From assembly GCF_900112525.1 (NCBI RefSeq), contig NZ_FOMD01000003.1, positions 682,001 to 746,000 on the forward strand: a stretch of DNA of 64,000 nt, read 5' to 3'. The notes under the pieces are model-generated. The model saw nothing but the letters and a program-made list of their open reading frames with translations. It searched no databases and had not been told where the DNA came from. The stretch's first letter is position 1. Every line of letters begins with the position of its first letter. Below are positions 1 to 8,523 of this stretch, piece by piece. The DNA comes from Klenkia taihuensis. Its GTDB lineage: Bacteria; Actinomycetota; Actinomycetes; Mycobacteriales; Geodermatophilaceae. Both the position numbers and the translations under genes were made by a program.

Positions 1-762
1 GCCGGCCTCGTGCGCGGCGGCGGCCAGGGCGCGGTGGTCACGGACGGCCCCGGAGGCACCCGGGTAGGCCAGCAGGACGCCGAAGGCGCCGGCGGCGGGC
101 AGGTCGGTGGGCCAGCCCCGGGACAGGTCGGCGACGTGCAGGCCGATGCCCAGCGGCTCGGCCCGGGTGCGCAGCACGGCCAGCGTCTGCGGCAGCGTGT
201 CCTCGTCGACCACGAAGACGGCTGATCGATCTGCGCCACGCCCGCCCCCCGCACCGCCGGCCCGACGCACCAGGGTCATCGCCTCGGCCGCGGCGGTGGC
301 CTCGTCCAGCATGGACGCCCCGGCCACCGGCAGGCCGGTCAGGTCGGCCACCGTGGTCTGGAAGTTGATCAGCGCCTCGAGCCGGCCCTGGCTGATCTCG
401 GGCTGGTAGGGCGTGTAGGCGGTGTACCAGGCGGGGTTCTCCAGGATGCAGCGCTGGATGACCGCCGGCGTGGTGGTGCCGCTGTAGCCCAGCCCGATCA
501 TCGAGGTGAAGACCTCGTTGTCGGCGGCGCGCTCGCGCAGCGCGGCGAGCACCTCGGCCTCGCCGGACGCCGCCGGCAGGTCGAGGGCGGCGCGGTCGCG
601 GACCACCTCGGGCACTGCGGCGTCGACCAGCGCGTCGAGCGACGGCTGACCCACGGCGGCGAGCATCCGCTCGACGTCGGCGGGGCGCGGGCCGATGTGC
701 CGGGCGGCGAAGGCGCCGGTCGGCTGCAGTGCGTCCAGTGCGGGGAGCGGGAAGTCGACCAC
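1..762 (-). CDS. gcvP: Glycine dehydrogenase (decarboxylating), GcvP, N-terminal part
   Basis: This is the P-protein of the glycine cleavage system, which decarboxylates glycine with PLP and passes the aminomethyl group to the lipoyl arm of GcvH. Only the first 254 codons lie in the window; the C-terminal part with the PLP lysine runs off the left edge. The N-terminus has the family signatures FAARHIGP, then [31 protein letters not shown] and LINFQT, as in full-length (about 950 aa) GcvP. The GTG start at 762 is the only start giving a normal N-terminus; its ribosome site is weak. It lies 22 bases after the upstream MerR gene on the same strand, and gcvH is four genes further upstream, as in mycobacteria. 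Confidence 0.93.
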   Translation of the reverse strand, partial: MVDFPLPALDALQPTGAFAARHIGPRPADVERMLAAVGQPSLDALVDAAVPEVVRDRAALDLPAASGEAEVLAALRERAADNEVFTSMIGLGYSGTTTPAVIQRCILENPAWYTAYTPYQPEISQGRLEALINFQTTVADLTGLPVAGASMLDEATAAAEAMTLVRRAGGAGGGRGADRSAVFVVDEDTLPQTLAVLRTRAEPLGIGLHVADLSRGWPTDLPAAGAFGVLLAYPGASGAVRDHRALAAAAHEAG

Positions 763-785
763 GCCCCGAACGTACCCGGGTGGCG

Positions 786-1346
786 TTACGCGGAGGCGCG
801 GCGCCGGCGACGGGCGGACAGCTCGTCGTCGGCCTGGACCGGGGCACCGTCGACGCGCTCGGCGGGCAGCTCGGCGAGCTCACCGGACAGCTCGCGCAGC
901 GCGCCGGAGACGGCGATGCCGAAGACGCCCTGACCACCGGCCAGCAGGTCGACGACCTCCTCGGCGGAGGTGCACTCGTACACGGTGGCGCCGTCGGACA
1001 GGAGCGTGATGTTCGACAGCTCCTTCACCCCGCGGGTGCGCAGGTGGTCCACGGCCTTGCGGATGTTCTGCAGGGAGACGCCGGTGTCCAGGAGCCGCTT
1101 GACGACCTTGAGCACCAGGATGTCGCGGAAGCTGTAGAGACGCTGCGTGCCCGAGCCGGTGGCGGTGCGCACCGAGGGGGCGACCAGACCTGTTCTCGCC
1201 CAGTAGTCCAACTGCCGATAGGTGATACCAGCGGCGGCGCAGGCCGTCGGGCCGCGGTAGCCGAAGGCGTCGCTGTCGGCGTCGTCGTAGGAGGGAGCAC
1301 CCACAGCTGCGTCGGGGAAGAGCTGGCCCTGGTTGCCGTCGCCCAC
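786..1346 (-). CDS. MerR-family regulator (Rv1830-like)
   Basis: A 186-aa MerR-type DNA-binding protein. After an acidic stretch, residues from about 27 ([22 protein letters not shown]) form the winged helix-turn-helix, followed by [31 protein letters not shown]. The rest is a small domain of unknown ligand. It matches the position and type of mycobacterial Rv1830, between the bifunctional nuclease gene and gcvP. The GTG start is supported by AGGAGG nine bases upstream. It probably regulates this neighbourhood, but no target is shown by the sequence. Confidence 0.85.
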   Translation of the reverse strand: MGDGNQGQLFPDAAVGAPSYDDADSDAFGYRGPTACAAAGITYRQLDYWARTGLVAPSVRTATGSGTQRLYSFRDILVLKVVKRLLDTGVSLQNIRKAVDHLRTRGVKELSNITLLSDGATVYECTSAEEVVDLLAGGQGVFGIAVSGALRELSGELAELPAERVDGAPVQADDELSARRRRRASA

Positions 1347-1556
1347 GTCCGCGTCCTCCTGATAGAGCGGCCGAACCGGACACCCGGGTCGGGGCCCGGC
1401 GCTGCTCCGAGGAGTTGCACCGGGGTGATTCGTCGAACGTAGGCGCGCCCGCAGGGGCGGTCAACCGAGAGCTGCGGCGTGTCGAGGACCTCACCCCGGA
1501 GGGTGACCTGACCGTGACCTGCGACTACCCGGCTGTCACCGGGCACTCACCGAGCG

Positions 1557-2045
1557 TCAGGGGTTGGGGCCGGAACCCGACGGGCCGAAGAAGTCGTCCG
1601 GGGTGACCTGGTCCAGGAACTCCCGGAACTTCTCGACCTCGTCCTCCTGCTCGTCGGGGATCTCGATCCCGACCTCGTCCAGCAGGGCCTCGGCGCCGTA
1701 GATCGGGGCGCCGGTGCGGACGGCGAGGGCCACCGCGTCCGAAGGCCGGGCGCTGACCGTGCGCTGCTCGCCGAAGACCAGCTCGGCGATGTAGATGCCG
1801 TCCTTCATCTCGGTGATGTGCACCGCCTGCAGGGTGGCGCCCAGCGCGGTGACCACCTCGCGCAGCAGGTCGTGGGTCATCGGCCGCTGCGGCCGGACCC
1901 CCTGCTGCTCGAAGGCGATGGCGGCGGCCTCGACGGCCCCGATCCAGATCGGCAGGTACCGCTCGCCCTGCGTCTCCTTCAGCAGCAGGATCGGCTGGTT
2001 GCCGGGCAGCTCGACCCGGACGCCGACCACTCTGAGCTCCTGCAC
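1557..2045 (-). CDS. Bifunctional nuclease family protein (DUF151)
   Basis: A 162-aa protein with the DUF151 core ILLLKETQGERYLPIWIGAVEAAAIAFEQQG near the N-terminus, then a low-complexity acidic C-terminus. Plant members have DNase and RNase activity; the bacterial role is not settled. It corresponds to Rv1829 in Mycobacterium, where the same order ftsR, DUF151, MerR, gcvP is seen. The GTG start follows a strong GAGGAGG site. A 210-base gap separates it from the downstream MerR gene, so the latter may have its own promoter; nothing else is recognised in that gap. Confidence 0.88.
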   Translation of the reverse strand: MQELRVVGVRVELPGNQPILLLKETQGERYLPIWIGAVEAAAIAFEQQGVRPQRPMTHDLLREVVTALGATLQAVHITEMKDGIYIAELVFGEQRTVSARPSDAVALAVRTGAPIYGAEALLDEVGIEIPDEQEDEVEKFREFLDQVTPDDFFGPSGSGPNP

Positions 2046-2093
2046 GGTCGTCCTCCTCGGGTCGGTGCTGGCGGTCCCAACGTACCCCGGGCC

Positions 2094-2858
2094 TCAGGCC
2101 CCGGCGTCGGGCCCGAGGACCTCGCGCAGCCGCAGCTCCAGCAGCGCGGTGTGCAGCTGGGCGGACAGCCCACCCAGCTCGTGCAGCTGCTCGGCGGCCC
2201 GCGCCCGGGCGTCCTCGGCGCGGGAGGCCAGGGCGGGGGCGACGACCTGCTCGAGCAGGGCCGCCTCGCGCTCGGCGCCGGTGCGGTGCACCCGCAGGTG
2301 CCGGGGCTCGATGCCGTGCTGCGCCAGCCCCGCGACCGCCTGCGCGACCGGCAGTGCACGGGAGGCGAAGGTGCCGTCGGCGGCCGGGGCGAGCAGGCCG
2401 TGCTGCACGCAGTCGGCCAGCTGGGCGTCGTCCAGCCCGGCGGCGGCCGCGAAGGCCGCCGCCGGCAGGGTGGCGTCCTCCGCCGGCCGCGGGGCCGGCT
2501 CGGCGGGGGTCGCCGGCGCGGACGGCGCGGCCGCCGGCGGCTCGGGCCGGGTCGGCTGCTCGCCGCGGTCGAGGGCGTCCAGCTGCTCCTTGATGACCCG
2601 CAGCGGCAGGTAGTGGTCCCGCTGCGCGGTCAGCACGAACCGCAGCCGGTCGACGTCGGCGGTGGAGAACTTCCGGTAGCCCGACGGCGTCCGCTGCGGG
2701 TGGACGAGGTCCTCGCCCTCCAGGTAGCGGATCTTGGAGATGGTCACGTCGGGGAACTCGTCGCGCAGGGCGGCGAGCACCTCCCCGATCGTGAACCGCG
2801 GGCGGGCGTCGGCCCCGCCGGCGTCCACCGGGTCGTCCGAGCGCGCCGCCGCGGTCAC
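2094..2858 (-). CDS. ftsR: MerR-family regulator FtsR-like (Rv1828)
   Basis: A 254-aa regulator with an N-terminal MerR helix-turn-helix (about residues 16-80: FTIGEVLAALRDEFPDVTISKIRYLE, then GYRKFSTADVDRLRFVL). A Pro/Ala linker and a second helical domain (about 140-250) follow. Homologues in Corynebacterium (FtsR) activate ftsZ, and M. tuberculosis Rv1828 is the structural reference. The chosen GTG start overlaps the garA stop in GTGA, giving translational coupling; longer in-frame readings run through garA and are not real. Gene order garA-ftsR-DUF151 is conserved across Actinobacteria. Confidence 0.87.
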   Translation of the reverse strand: MTAAARSDDPVDAGGADARPRFTIGEVLAALRDEFPDVTISKIRYLEGEDLVHPQRTPSGYRKFSTADVDRLRFVLTAQRDHYLPLRVIKEQLDALDRGEQPTRPEPPAAAPSAPATPAEPAPRPAEDATLPAAAFAAAAGLDDAQLADCVQHGLLAPAADGTFASRALPVAQAVAGLAQHGIEPRHLRVHRTGAEREAALLEQVVAPALASRAEDARARAAEQLHELGGLSAQLHTALLELRLREVLGPDAGA

Positions 2859-3373
2859 GACGTGGCGGGCTCGCCGGTGCGCGGACCGGTCAGGTAGACC
2901 AGCCGGAACTTGCCGATCTGCACCTCGTCGCCCCCGGCGAGGGAGGCCACGTCGACCGGCTCGCGGTTGACGTAGGTGCCGTTGAGGCTGCCGACGTCGT
3001 GCACGGTGAAGCCGCCGCCCTCGCGGTGGAACTCCACGTGCCGGCGGCTGACGGTCACGTCGTCGAGGAAGATGTCGCTGTCGGGGTGCCGCCCGGCGGT
3101 GGTGACCTCCTGGTCGAGGAGGAACCGGCTGCCGGCGTTCGGGCCGCGCTTGACCACCAGCAGGGCCGAGCCCGCGGGCAGGGACTCCACGGCGCCCGCG
3201 TGGGCGTCCAGCGGGGTCTCGCCGGTCTGCGGGGCCTCGCCGGAGTCCTCGCCGCCGACCTTGGGGATGACGCTGGTGGACTCCCCCGCACGCTCCGGGG
3301 AGAGGGCCGAGCCGCACTGCGCGCAGAAGCGACTGCCCTCGGGGTTCTGGTGTCCACATCGAGTGCAGTGCAC
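2855..3373 (-). CDS. garA: FHA-domain regulator GarA/OdhI with N-terminal zinc ribbon
   Basis: A 172-aa FHA protein that by family binds and inhibits 2-oxoglutarate dehydrogenase and controls glutamate metabolism, switched off by Ser/Thr kinase phosphorylation. Residues 3-20 form a four-cysteine zinc ribbon (C3, C6, C17, C20). The kinase motif is E31-S-T-S-V-I, where mycobacterial GarA has E-T-T-S-V-F, so only T33 of the two threonines remains. The FHA domain spans about 71-160 with GR at 94-95, SRRH at 109-112 and NGTYVN near 130. The GTG start follows GGAGGAGAC. It lies between gcvH and ftsR as in other actinobacteria. Confidence 0.9.
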   Translation of the reverse strand: MHCTRCGHQNPEGSRFCAQCGSALSPERAGESTSVIPKVGGEDSGEAPQTGETPLDAHAGAVESLPAGSALLVVKRGPNAGSRFLLDQEVTTAGRHPDSDIFLDDVTVSRRHVEFHREGGGFTVHDVGSLNGTYVNREPVDVASLAGGDEVQIGKFRLVYLTGPRTGEPATS

Positions 3374-3512
3374 GGTGTCTCCTCCGGTGTGCAGGCGGCA
3401 ACGGCGCGGACCCAGTGCTCGGGTCGCGGTCGTGCCAGGGGGGCGTTCGATCGTCCGGGCGAGCATAGTGATCGCCGGGCCCGGGGCACCCGGGGGTGCC
3501 CCGGTCGGCGCG

Positions 3513-3917
3513 TCAGCCCTGGTCGACCAGGGCCTGGTAGGCGGCGGCGTCGAGCAGGCCGTCGGTGGGGTCCTCGGCGTCGCCGGTGACCTCGATCTCG
3601 AGCAGCCAGCCCTCGCCGTAGGGGTCGGAGTTGACCGTCTCCGGCGTCTCGGCCAGCGCGGCGTTGACCGCCGAGACCGTGCCGGCCAGCGGCGCGTAGA
3701 CGTCGGAGACGCTCTTGGTGGACTCCACCTCCCCGACCGGGTTGCCGGTGGTGAGCTCCTCGCCCACCTCGGGCAGCTGCACGTAGACGATGTCGCCCAG
3801 GGCGTCCTGGGCGTGGTCGGTGATGCCGATGCGGACCACGGTCGCCGCACCCGAGGTGCCCTGGACCTGGGCCCACTCGTGCTGGTCGGTGTAGCGCCGG
3901 TCGTCGGGGGTGGCCAT
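3513..3917 (-). CDS. gcvH: Glycine cleavage system H protein
   Basis: A 134-aa lipoyl carrier that shuttles the aminomethyl intermediate between P, T and L proteins. The lipoyl lysine is K68 in [15 protein letters not shown], and the C-terminal [10 protein letters not shown] strand is present; length is normal. The start is ATG with GAGGAG about nine bases upstream. It sits directly upstream of garA, separated by 139 bases, and downstream of the DUF881/sbp group, the mycobacterial order. gcvP is in the same block but gcvT is not in the window. Confidence 0.95.
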   Translation of the reverse strand: MATPDDRRYTDQHEWAQVQGTSGAATVVRIGITDHAQDALGDIVYVQLPEVGEELTTGNPVGEVESTKSVSDVYAPLAGTVSAVNAALAETPETVNSDPYGEGWLLEIEVTGDAEDPTDGLLDAAAYQALVDQG

Positions 3918-3933
3918 GCGGCAGGGTCTCCTC

Positions 3934-4692
3934 TTAGTCGGTGGGGTCAGCGTATTGAGGCTGGTCGAGGGGTCGCAACGCGTCGACGACGACCTCCTCG
4001 GACTGCACGATCGACACGTCGCCGCCCCTCTGGCGCACCGTGGCGCTGACCCCGCCCGGGATGTCCATGGCGGTGGCCAGCACCTGGGGGTCGCCGATCA
4101 CGACGACGACGTAGGGCGCGGCGACGTCCTGGCCGTCGATCTGCAGGGCGCCGGCGGAGCCGGTGACGGCGCTGCTGACGCCGATGCGGACGTCGTCGAC
4201 CTGCATGGTCTCCGCGCCGGCGCCGCGCAGCTCCTGGATGGCGTTGAGCAGGTTGGCCGGGCTGAGCTCCCCGCCCGGGTCCTCGATGGTCATCCGCAGG
4301 CCGGGGCCCTGGGCGGCGATGCTGCCGTTGAGGATGCCGAGCTCGGTGGCCCGCTGCTGGGCCTCGGCCAGCGCCGCGGCGGCCTGGCTGTCGGTGTCGG
4401 ACAGCTGGCCCAGCGCGGTGCGCTGCTCGGCGATCTGCTCGCGCAGCCGGTCCTCGCGGGCGTTGACGTCGTCGAGGATGCGGACCAGGTCCTCCTCGCG
4501 GGCGCCGGAGTAGGTGGTGTCGGTGTCGTTGCTGCGGACCTGGACGGCGAAGGCGAACCCCAGCAGCAGCGTCAGGACGCCGATGAGGGCCGCGGCCAGC
4601 CGGTCGCGCCGGCGGTGCCGCAGCCGGTGCCACAGCGAGGGCTGGTCGGCCGGCCCCGCGGTCGTCCCCTCGGCGGGAGCGTCGTCGTCCAC
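3934..4692 (-). CDS. DUF881 membrane-anchored protein (Rv1825-like)
   Basis: A 252-aa protein with one N-terminal transmembrane helix (about residues 32-53) after a basic cytoplasmic stretch. A coiled coil of about 60 residues ([21 protein letters not shown] onward) and an extracytoplasmic DUF881 domain with [13 protein letters not shown] and [10 protein letters not shown]-type strands follow. Function is unknown; DUF881 is conserved beside small basic protein and pgsA genes in Gram-positives. The GTG start at 4692 has GGGGAG upstream; longer readings overlap sbp. It is one of two DUF881 genes flanking sbp here. Confidence 0.85.
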   Translation of the reverse strand: MDDDAPAEGTTAGPADQPSLWHRLRHRRRDRLAAALIGVLTLLLGFAFAVQVRSNDTDTTYSGAREEDLVRILDDVNAREDRLREQIAEQRTALGQLSDTDSQAAAALAEAQQRATELGILNGSIAAQGPGLRMTIEDPGGELSPANLLNAIQELRGAGAETMQVDDVRIGVSSAVTGSAGALQIDGQDVAAPYVVVVIGDPQVLATAMDIPGGVSATVRQRGGDVSIVQSEEVVVDALRPLDQPQYADPTD

Positions 4693-4705
4693 GGCGGTGC
4701 TCCCC

Positions 4706-5038
4706 TCAGGCCCGGAAGAGGTGGCGTCGGATGGCGGCGGCGTTGCCGAAGATGCGGATGCCCAGGACGACGACCACCGCGGTGGACAGCTGGGCGCCGA
4801 CGCCGAGCTGGTCACCGAGGAACACGATGAGCGCGGCGACCACCACGTTGGACACGAAGGACACCACGAAGACCTTGGCGTCGAAGATCCCGTCGAAGCG
4901 GGCCCGGATGCCGCCGAAGACGGCGTCCAGCGCGGCCACGACGGCGATCGGCAGGTAGGGCTGCAGCCACACCGGGACGCTGGGGTCCAGGAGCAGGCCG
5001 AGCACCACGCCCACCGCGAGGCCGAGGATGGGGATCAC
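4706..5038 (-). CDS. sbp: Small basic family protein (Sbp, DUF1290)
   Basis: A 110-aa integral membrane protein with three predicted helices: residues 1-20 (ILGLAVGVVLGLLL), about 26-45, and 60-85, and a basic C-terminus (IRRHLFRA). It matches the small basic protein family, of unknown function, normally encoded between two DUF881 genes as here. The GTG start at 5038 lies four bases after the upstream DUF881 stop; longer frames continue into that gene and are rejected. Confidence 0.85.
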   Translation of the reverse strand: MIPILGLAVGVVLGLLLDPSVPVWLQPYLPIAVVAALDAVFGGIRARFDGIFDAKVFVVSFVSNVVVAALIVFLGDQLGVGAQLSTAVVVVLGIRIFGNAAAIRRHLFRA

Positions 5039-5042
5039 CGGG

Positions 5043-5975
5043 TCAGTCTCCGCCGTCGCCGGTCGAGGACGGGGCGGGGGTCCCACCGGCCGGCGGGTCC
5101 TCGGGGGTGATCGGGCCGGCCGAGCGCAGCTCGGTGCTGCTCGCGCCGGGCAGCTCCAGGTCGTCGGAGCGGCCGAAGGTGAACACCCAGTCGTAGGTGA
5201 CCTGCAGGTTGGCCAGGTAGTTGGCCTCGGGGGTGCGCAGGAAGCGGTTCTGCAGCGTCTCGGGGTCGCCGATGGCCAGCACCTCGTAGGGGCTGGTGAC
5301 CGGCCGCAGGTCGACCAGGACCGCACCCCCGGCCTGCCGGATGGTGGTGGTCGGGCCCAGCCGCTGGCCGCCCACGCTGATCGCCTCGGCGCCGGCCGAC
5401 CACAGCGCGTTGACCAGCAGCTGCAGGTCGCGGTCGAGCACCTGGGCGACCTCGGTGTCGGCCGGGGTGCGCCCGGCGACGGGGTCGTCGTCGGCCGAGG
5501 GCAGGGCGTTGCCGAGGGTGACCGTCAGCCCGGGGCCGCGCACCGGCTCGGTGGCGGCGCCGGCCTCCTGGCGGGCGAGCTGGTCCAGGGCGAGCTGGCC
5601 GCCGGTCGAGGCCGACAGCGCCTGGTCGCGGGCCGCGCTGACCTGCCCCTGCAGCTGGGCGAGGGTGGCGACCAGGTCGTCGGTGACGCCGGACTCGCGG
5701 TCGATGTCGGCGATGAGCGCCGCCCGGATCTGCTGCCGGCCCTCGGAGCCGGCCGAGGCCTGGTCGTAGGTCAGCGCGGCGAGCAGGCCGGCCAGCACCA
5801 TCGTGACCGCGACCAGCGCCTGCCCCCGCCACCGTGCGCCTCGGCTGGGGGCCGGCCGGTCGGCCCGCGCCTGCGCGGCGCGGGCGTAGGCGGGGTCGAC
5901 GGTCTCGGCGAGCACCTGGTCCAGCAGCGAGGCGCCCAGCGAGCGGGTGCGGGATGCCTGCTGCGTGGTGCTCAC
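5043..5975 (-). CDS. DUF881 membrane-anchored protein (Rv1823-like)
   Basis: A 310-aa paralogue of the other DUF881 protein. It has a cytoplasmic N-terminus of about 50 residues, one transmembrane helix (about 54-70, ALVAVTMVLAGLLAALTY), a coiled coil, and a DUF881 domain with RGPGLTVTLGNA and YEVLAIGDPETLQNRFL. A Pro/Ser/Thr-rich tail ends the protein. The GTG start overlaps the pgsA stop in GTGA, so it is coupled to pgsA. Function is unknown; the conserved neighbourhood suggests a cell-envelope role. Confidence 0.86.
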   Translation of the reverse strand: MSTTQQASRTRSLGASLLDQVLAETVDPAYARAAQARADRPAPSRGARWRGQALVAVTMVLAGLLAALTYDQASAGSEGRQQIRAALIADIDRESGVTDDLVATLAQLQGQVSAARDQALSASTGGQLALDQLARQEAGAATEPVRGPGLTVTLGNALPSADDDPVAGRTPADTEVAQVLDRDLQLLVNALWSAGAEAISVGGQRLGPTTTIRQAGGAVLVDLRPVTSPYEVLAIGDPETLQNRFLRTPEANYLANLQVTYDWVFTFGRSDDLELPGASSTELRSAGPITPEDPPAGGTPAPSSTGDGGD

Positions 5976-6607
5976 GCCGCCACCCGCTCCGCCCGGGCCT
6001 GCCGGACCAGCCCGACCGCCTGCACCACGTACAGGGCGGCGGACAGCAGGTACAGCGCGCCGCCCCAGATGGTCAGCGCGTAGCCGATCGGCGCGACGAC
6101 GGTGGCCAGCCAACCGGTGCCCGCGGCCAGCAGCAGCAGCGGGAAGGCGTAGAGGAAGAGGAAGGTCGCGGCCTTGCCCAGGTAGTGCACCTGCAGCGGC
6201 GGCCAGCCGTAGCGGCGCAGCACCAGCAGGACCAGCGCCAGCACCAGCTCCCGGGCCACGATCGCGGCCACGAACCACAGCGGGACGACGTCGCGGATGA
6301 CGAAGGCGACCAGCGTGGCGACGATGTAGAGCCGGTCGGCGGCGGGGTCGAGCAGGGCGCCCAGCCGGCTGGACTGGCCCAGGGCCCGGGCCAGCTTGCC
6401 GTCGGCCCAGTCGGTGACGCCGGAGACCATGAGGACGACGACCGCCCAGCCGTCGGCCTGCGGGCCCAGCAGCAGCCACAGGAACAGCGGGACGCCGAGC
6501 AGGCGCAGCACCGACAGCGCGTTGGGGACCGTCCAGACCGCGTCACCCAGGTCGTCGCGGGACGGCGCCGGGGCCGCGCTGCCGTTCCTGCCCTGGGCGC
6601 GCGTCAC
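5972..6607 (-). CDS. pgsA: CDP-alcohol phosphatidyltransferase (PgsA-like)
   Basis: A 211-aa membrane enzyme that transfers a phosphatidyl group from CDP-diacylglycerol to an alcohol, probably glycerol 3-phosphate. The family motif DG-x2-AR-x8-G-x3-D-x3-D is complete: D69, G70, A73, R74, G83, D87, D91. Several hydrophobic helices follow. The GTG start at 6607 is used because upstream codons are proline/arginine-rich junk overlapping the divergent gene; the start is moderately certain. It heads the minus-strand block pgsA-DUF881-sbp-DUF881-gcvH. Confidence 0.9.
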   Translation of the reverse strand: MTRAQGRNGSAAPAPSRDDLGDAVWTVPNALSVLRLLGVPLFLWLLLGPQADGWAVVVLMVSGVTDWADGKLARALGQSSRLGALLDPAADRLYIVATLVAFVIRDVVPLWFVAAIVARELVLALVLLVLRRYGWPPLQVHYLGKAATFLFLYAFPLLLLAAGTGWLATVVAPIGYALTIWGGALYLLSAALYVVQAVGLVRQARAERVAA

Positions 6608-6704
6608 GGGGGCCAGGCTAGTGCCCGGGTCCGACGCCGAGGGGCGAACCCGGGCCGGAGGGGGCACGGTGGGTCCAGGACCGGGCGTGCGCCCGGGGAG
6701 GGCG

Positions 6705-7427
6705 GTGGGTCGGGTGCAGGCGGCGGGCACGACCCCGGAGGGCGGCGGGCTGGCCGCGCGGCTGCACCGGCTGCTCGTGGTCCAGCAGTCGGTGCCGTCG
6801 GTCGGCCTGCTGGTGGCCCGGCACGTGGAGGCGGCGGTGCCGCGGGCGGCGGCGGCCTCGCTCACCCTGGTGCGCGGCCGGCGGGCGGCGACGGTGGCCG
6901 CCACGGGTCTGCTGGCGCACGAGCTCGACGAGGCCCAGTACACCGAGGGCACCGGCCCGTGCCTGGACACCGCCCGCTCCGGGCAGCCGCACCTGATGAC
7001 CGACGCGCGCACCGACGACCGCTGGCCGGCGCACACGGCCGAGGCGTGCCGGCGCGGCACGCTGAGCTGCCTGTCGGTGCCCGTGCCGCCCCAGCACGGC
7101 ATCCGCGCGGCGGTGAACCTCTACGCCGAGCCGGCCGGTGCCTTCGGCCCCGCCGATGCCGAGCACGTGGCGGGCGAGCTGGCCGGGGTGGCCGTGGCGC
7201 TGGCCAACGTGCTGGACCACGAGGACCTGGTGGCCGCGGCCACGGGGGTGCGGCAGGCCGCGGAGAGCCGCGCGCTCATCGAGCAGGCCAAGGGGCTGCT
7301 CATGCACGAGCACGGCTGGGACGCCGACGAGGCCTTCGCCGAGCTGCTGAAGCGGTCCAACGACACCAACGTCCGGGTGCGCGACCTGGCCGCGGCGATG
7401 GTGGCCTCGGCGGGCCGGGACGGCTGA
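6705..7427 (+). CDS. GAF and ANTAR domain RNA-binding regulator
   Basis: A 240-aa protein with a GAF sensor domain (about residues 40-165; TEGTGPCLDTARSGQPHLMTD) and a C-terminal ANTAR domain (about 180-235; SRALIEQAKGLLMHEHGWDADEAFAELL). ANTAR proteins bind paired hairpins in mRNA and act as antiterminators, here perhaps triggered by a ligand or redox cue in the GAF domain. The start is uncertain: GTG at 6705 sits close behind GGGGAGGG and GTG at 6714 is also possible. It is transcribed divergently from pgsA. Confidence 0.85.
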   Translation: MGRVQAAGTTPEGGGLAARLHRLLVVQQSVPSVGLLVARHVEAAVPRAAAASLTLVRGRRAATVAATGLLAHELDEAQYTEGTGPCLDTARSGQPHLMTDARTDDRWPAHTAEACRRGTLSCLSVPVPPQHGIRAAVNLYAEPAGAFGPADAEHVAGELAGVAVALANVLDHEDLVAAATGVRQAAESRALIEQAKGLLMHEHGWDADEAFAELLKRSNDTNVRVRDLAAAMVASAGRDG

Positions 7428-7440
7428 CCGGCCCACCGGC

Positions 7441-7478
7441 GACCCGCGCACGCGCCCGGCGGCACACGTGCGCGGGTC
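7441..7478. terminator. Hairpin between convergent genes
   Basis: GACCCGCGCAC at 7441-7451 pairs with GTGCGCGGGTC at 7468-7478, an 11-bp perfect stem with a 16-base loop. It sits between the convergent ANTAR and PPOX genes, so it could stop transcription from both sides. There is no U-tract, which is usual in high-GC actinobacteria. Confidence 0.6.
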
Positions 7479-7484
7479 GTGCGG

Positions 7485-7964
7485 TCAGGGCAGCTCGACC
7501 TTCTCGTTCTCGCCCACGTGGGTGCGCTCGCCCGACGCCTTGGCCTTCACGAAGCTCAGCGCGGTGGCCACCGCACCCGGGGTGTCCCAGTACTCCGCGC
7601 TGTCGCCGTCGACCTTGATCAGGACCACCGAGGGGTCCTCGGGGCCCTGCGGGAGCCAGGCCTCGGCGCCGGAGTTCCACAGCTCCTTCTTCTTGGCCAC
7701 GTCGGTGACGACGCTGCCGTGCCCGGAGATCGACACCCATGCGCTCCTGGACCCGGTGGTCACGTTGACCTCCGGGTTGGCCTGGATGCTCTTCGCCGGA
7801 CCGCCGTCGGCCTCGGCGAAGAACCACAGGTCACCGTCGAACTCGACTTCCTGCAGCGACATCGGCCGGCTCTGCAGCGAGCCGTCCGCGCCGACCGTCG
7901 TCAGCATCGCCATCTTCTCGTCCGCCACCAGCTCGCGGACCTTCTCCACACCGTGCTCGGCCAC
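7485..7964 (-). CDS. Pyridoxamine 5'-phosphate oxidase family protein (general stress type)
   Basis: A 159-aa split-barrel flavin/F420-binding family protein. It has the general-stress-protein 26 pattern: MAMLTTVGADGSLQSRPMSLQEVEFDGDLWFFAEADGG, then NPEVNVT, VSISGHGSVVTD and a C-terminal PSVVLIKVDGDSAEYWD. Members bind FMN, FAD or F420 and their physiological substrates are mostly unknown. The GTG start at 7964 is preceded by GAGGAGG. It is a single-gene unit, convergent with the ANTAR gene. Confidence 0.85.
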   Translation of the reverse strand: MAEHGVEKVRELVADEKMAMLTTVGADGSLQSRPMSLQEVEFDGDLWFFAEADGGPAKSIQANPEVNVTTGSRSAWVSISGHGSVVTDVAKKKELWNSGAEAWLPQGPEDPSVVLIKVDGDSAEYWDTPGAVATALSFVKAKASGERTHVGENEKVELP

Positions 7965-8061
7965 GGGTCCTCCTCCTCTGTCGGGTGCCCGCACCCCTTT
8001 CCCCGCCACCCCGGGGTCGAACCGCGGTCGCCCGCGTGCGGGGCGCTAGGGTCGGCACGCC

Positions 8062-8379
8062 ATGGACGACGACGACCTCCCCGACCTGGACGCCATCACC
8101 TCCGGCTCCATCACCGTCGACGGCAGCACGTTGGTGCTGGCCGGCGACGTCGACTTCGCCCTCGTCAACGCCTGGGAGCGTTCTGCGCAGGCCGTCGGCG
8201 ACGTCGAGCGCATCGACGCCGAGCGCGTCACGTTCATGGGCAGCGCCGGGATCACCCTGGTCATCAAGATCGCGCGGGCGGCCGAGCCGCGCACCGTGGA
8301 GCTGGTCCACCCCAGCCGGCCGGCCCTGCGGCCGCTGCAGGCGATGGGCGTGGACAAGCTCCTGCGCGTCACGCCCTGA
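8062..8379 (+). CDS. STAS-domain protein (anti-anti-sigma-like)
   Basis: A 105-aa single STAS domain: an N-terminal strand (SGSITVDGSTLVLAGDVDF), the loop-helix VTFMGSAGITLVIKIARAA and LRPLQAMGVDKLLRV. In anti-sigma antagonists the loop usually reads F-M-D-S-S-G with a phosphorylatable Ser; here it is F-M-G-S61-A-G, so the Ser stays but the preceding Asp is Gly. Partner-switching control of a stress sigma factor is likely by family but no partner kinase is adjacent. It has a weak paralogue at 9317-9736. Confidence 0.8.
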   Translation: MDDDDLPDLDAITSGSITVDGSTLVLAGDVDFALVNAWERSAQAVGDVERIDAERVTFMGSAGITLVIKIARAAEPRTVELVHPSRPALRPLQAMGVDKLLRVTP

Positions 8380-8471
8380 CCGCGCGGGCGACCGCGTCCC
8401 CTACCGGCTTACGGTGTAGGGAACCTGTTCCTCCAGACGGTTGTGGGCACAGATCGGCTGCGCCCGGGTAC

Positions 8472-8496
8472 GCCGGGGCCCATCCCGGGCCCCGGC
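8472..8496 (+). other. GC-rich hairpin upstream of CmpX-like gene
   Basis: GCCGGGGCCC (8472-8481) and GGGCCCCGGC (8487-8496) form a 10-bp perfect stem with a five-base loop, ending 27 bases before the next start codon. It could terminate the STAS transcript or shape the leader of the membrane protein gene; position alone does not decide. Confidence 0.4.
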
Positions 8497-8523
8497 ATGG
8501 TCGAGCCAGACCCTGGAGAACCC

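Noticed and set aside
763-785. Glycine riboswitch before gcvP
   Set aside because: Only 23 bases separate gcvP from the upstream gene and no aptamer core is seen.
8420-8442. ECF-type promoter GGAACC ... CGGTT before CmpX copy 1
   Set aside because: The spacer is only 12 bases, shorter than the roughly 16 expected for such promoters.
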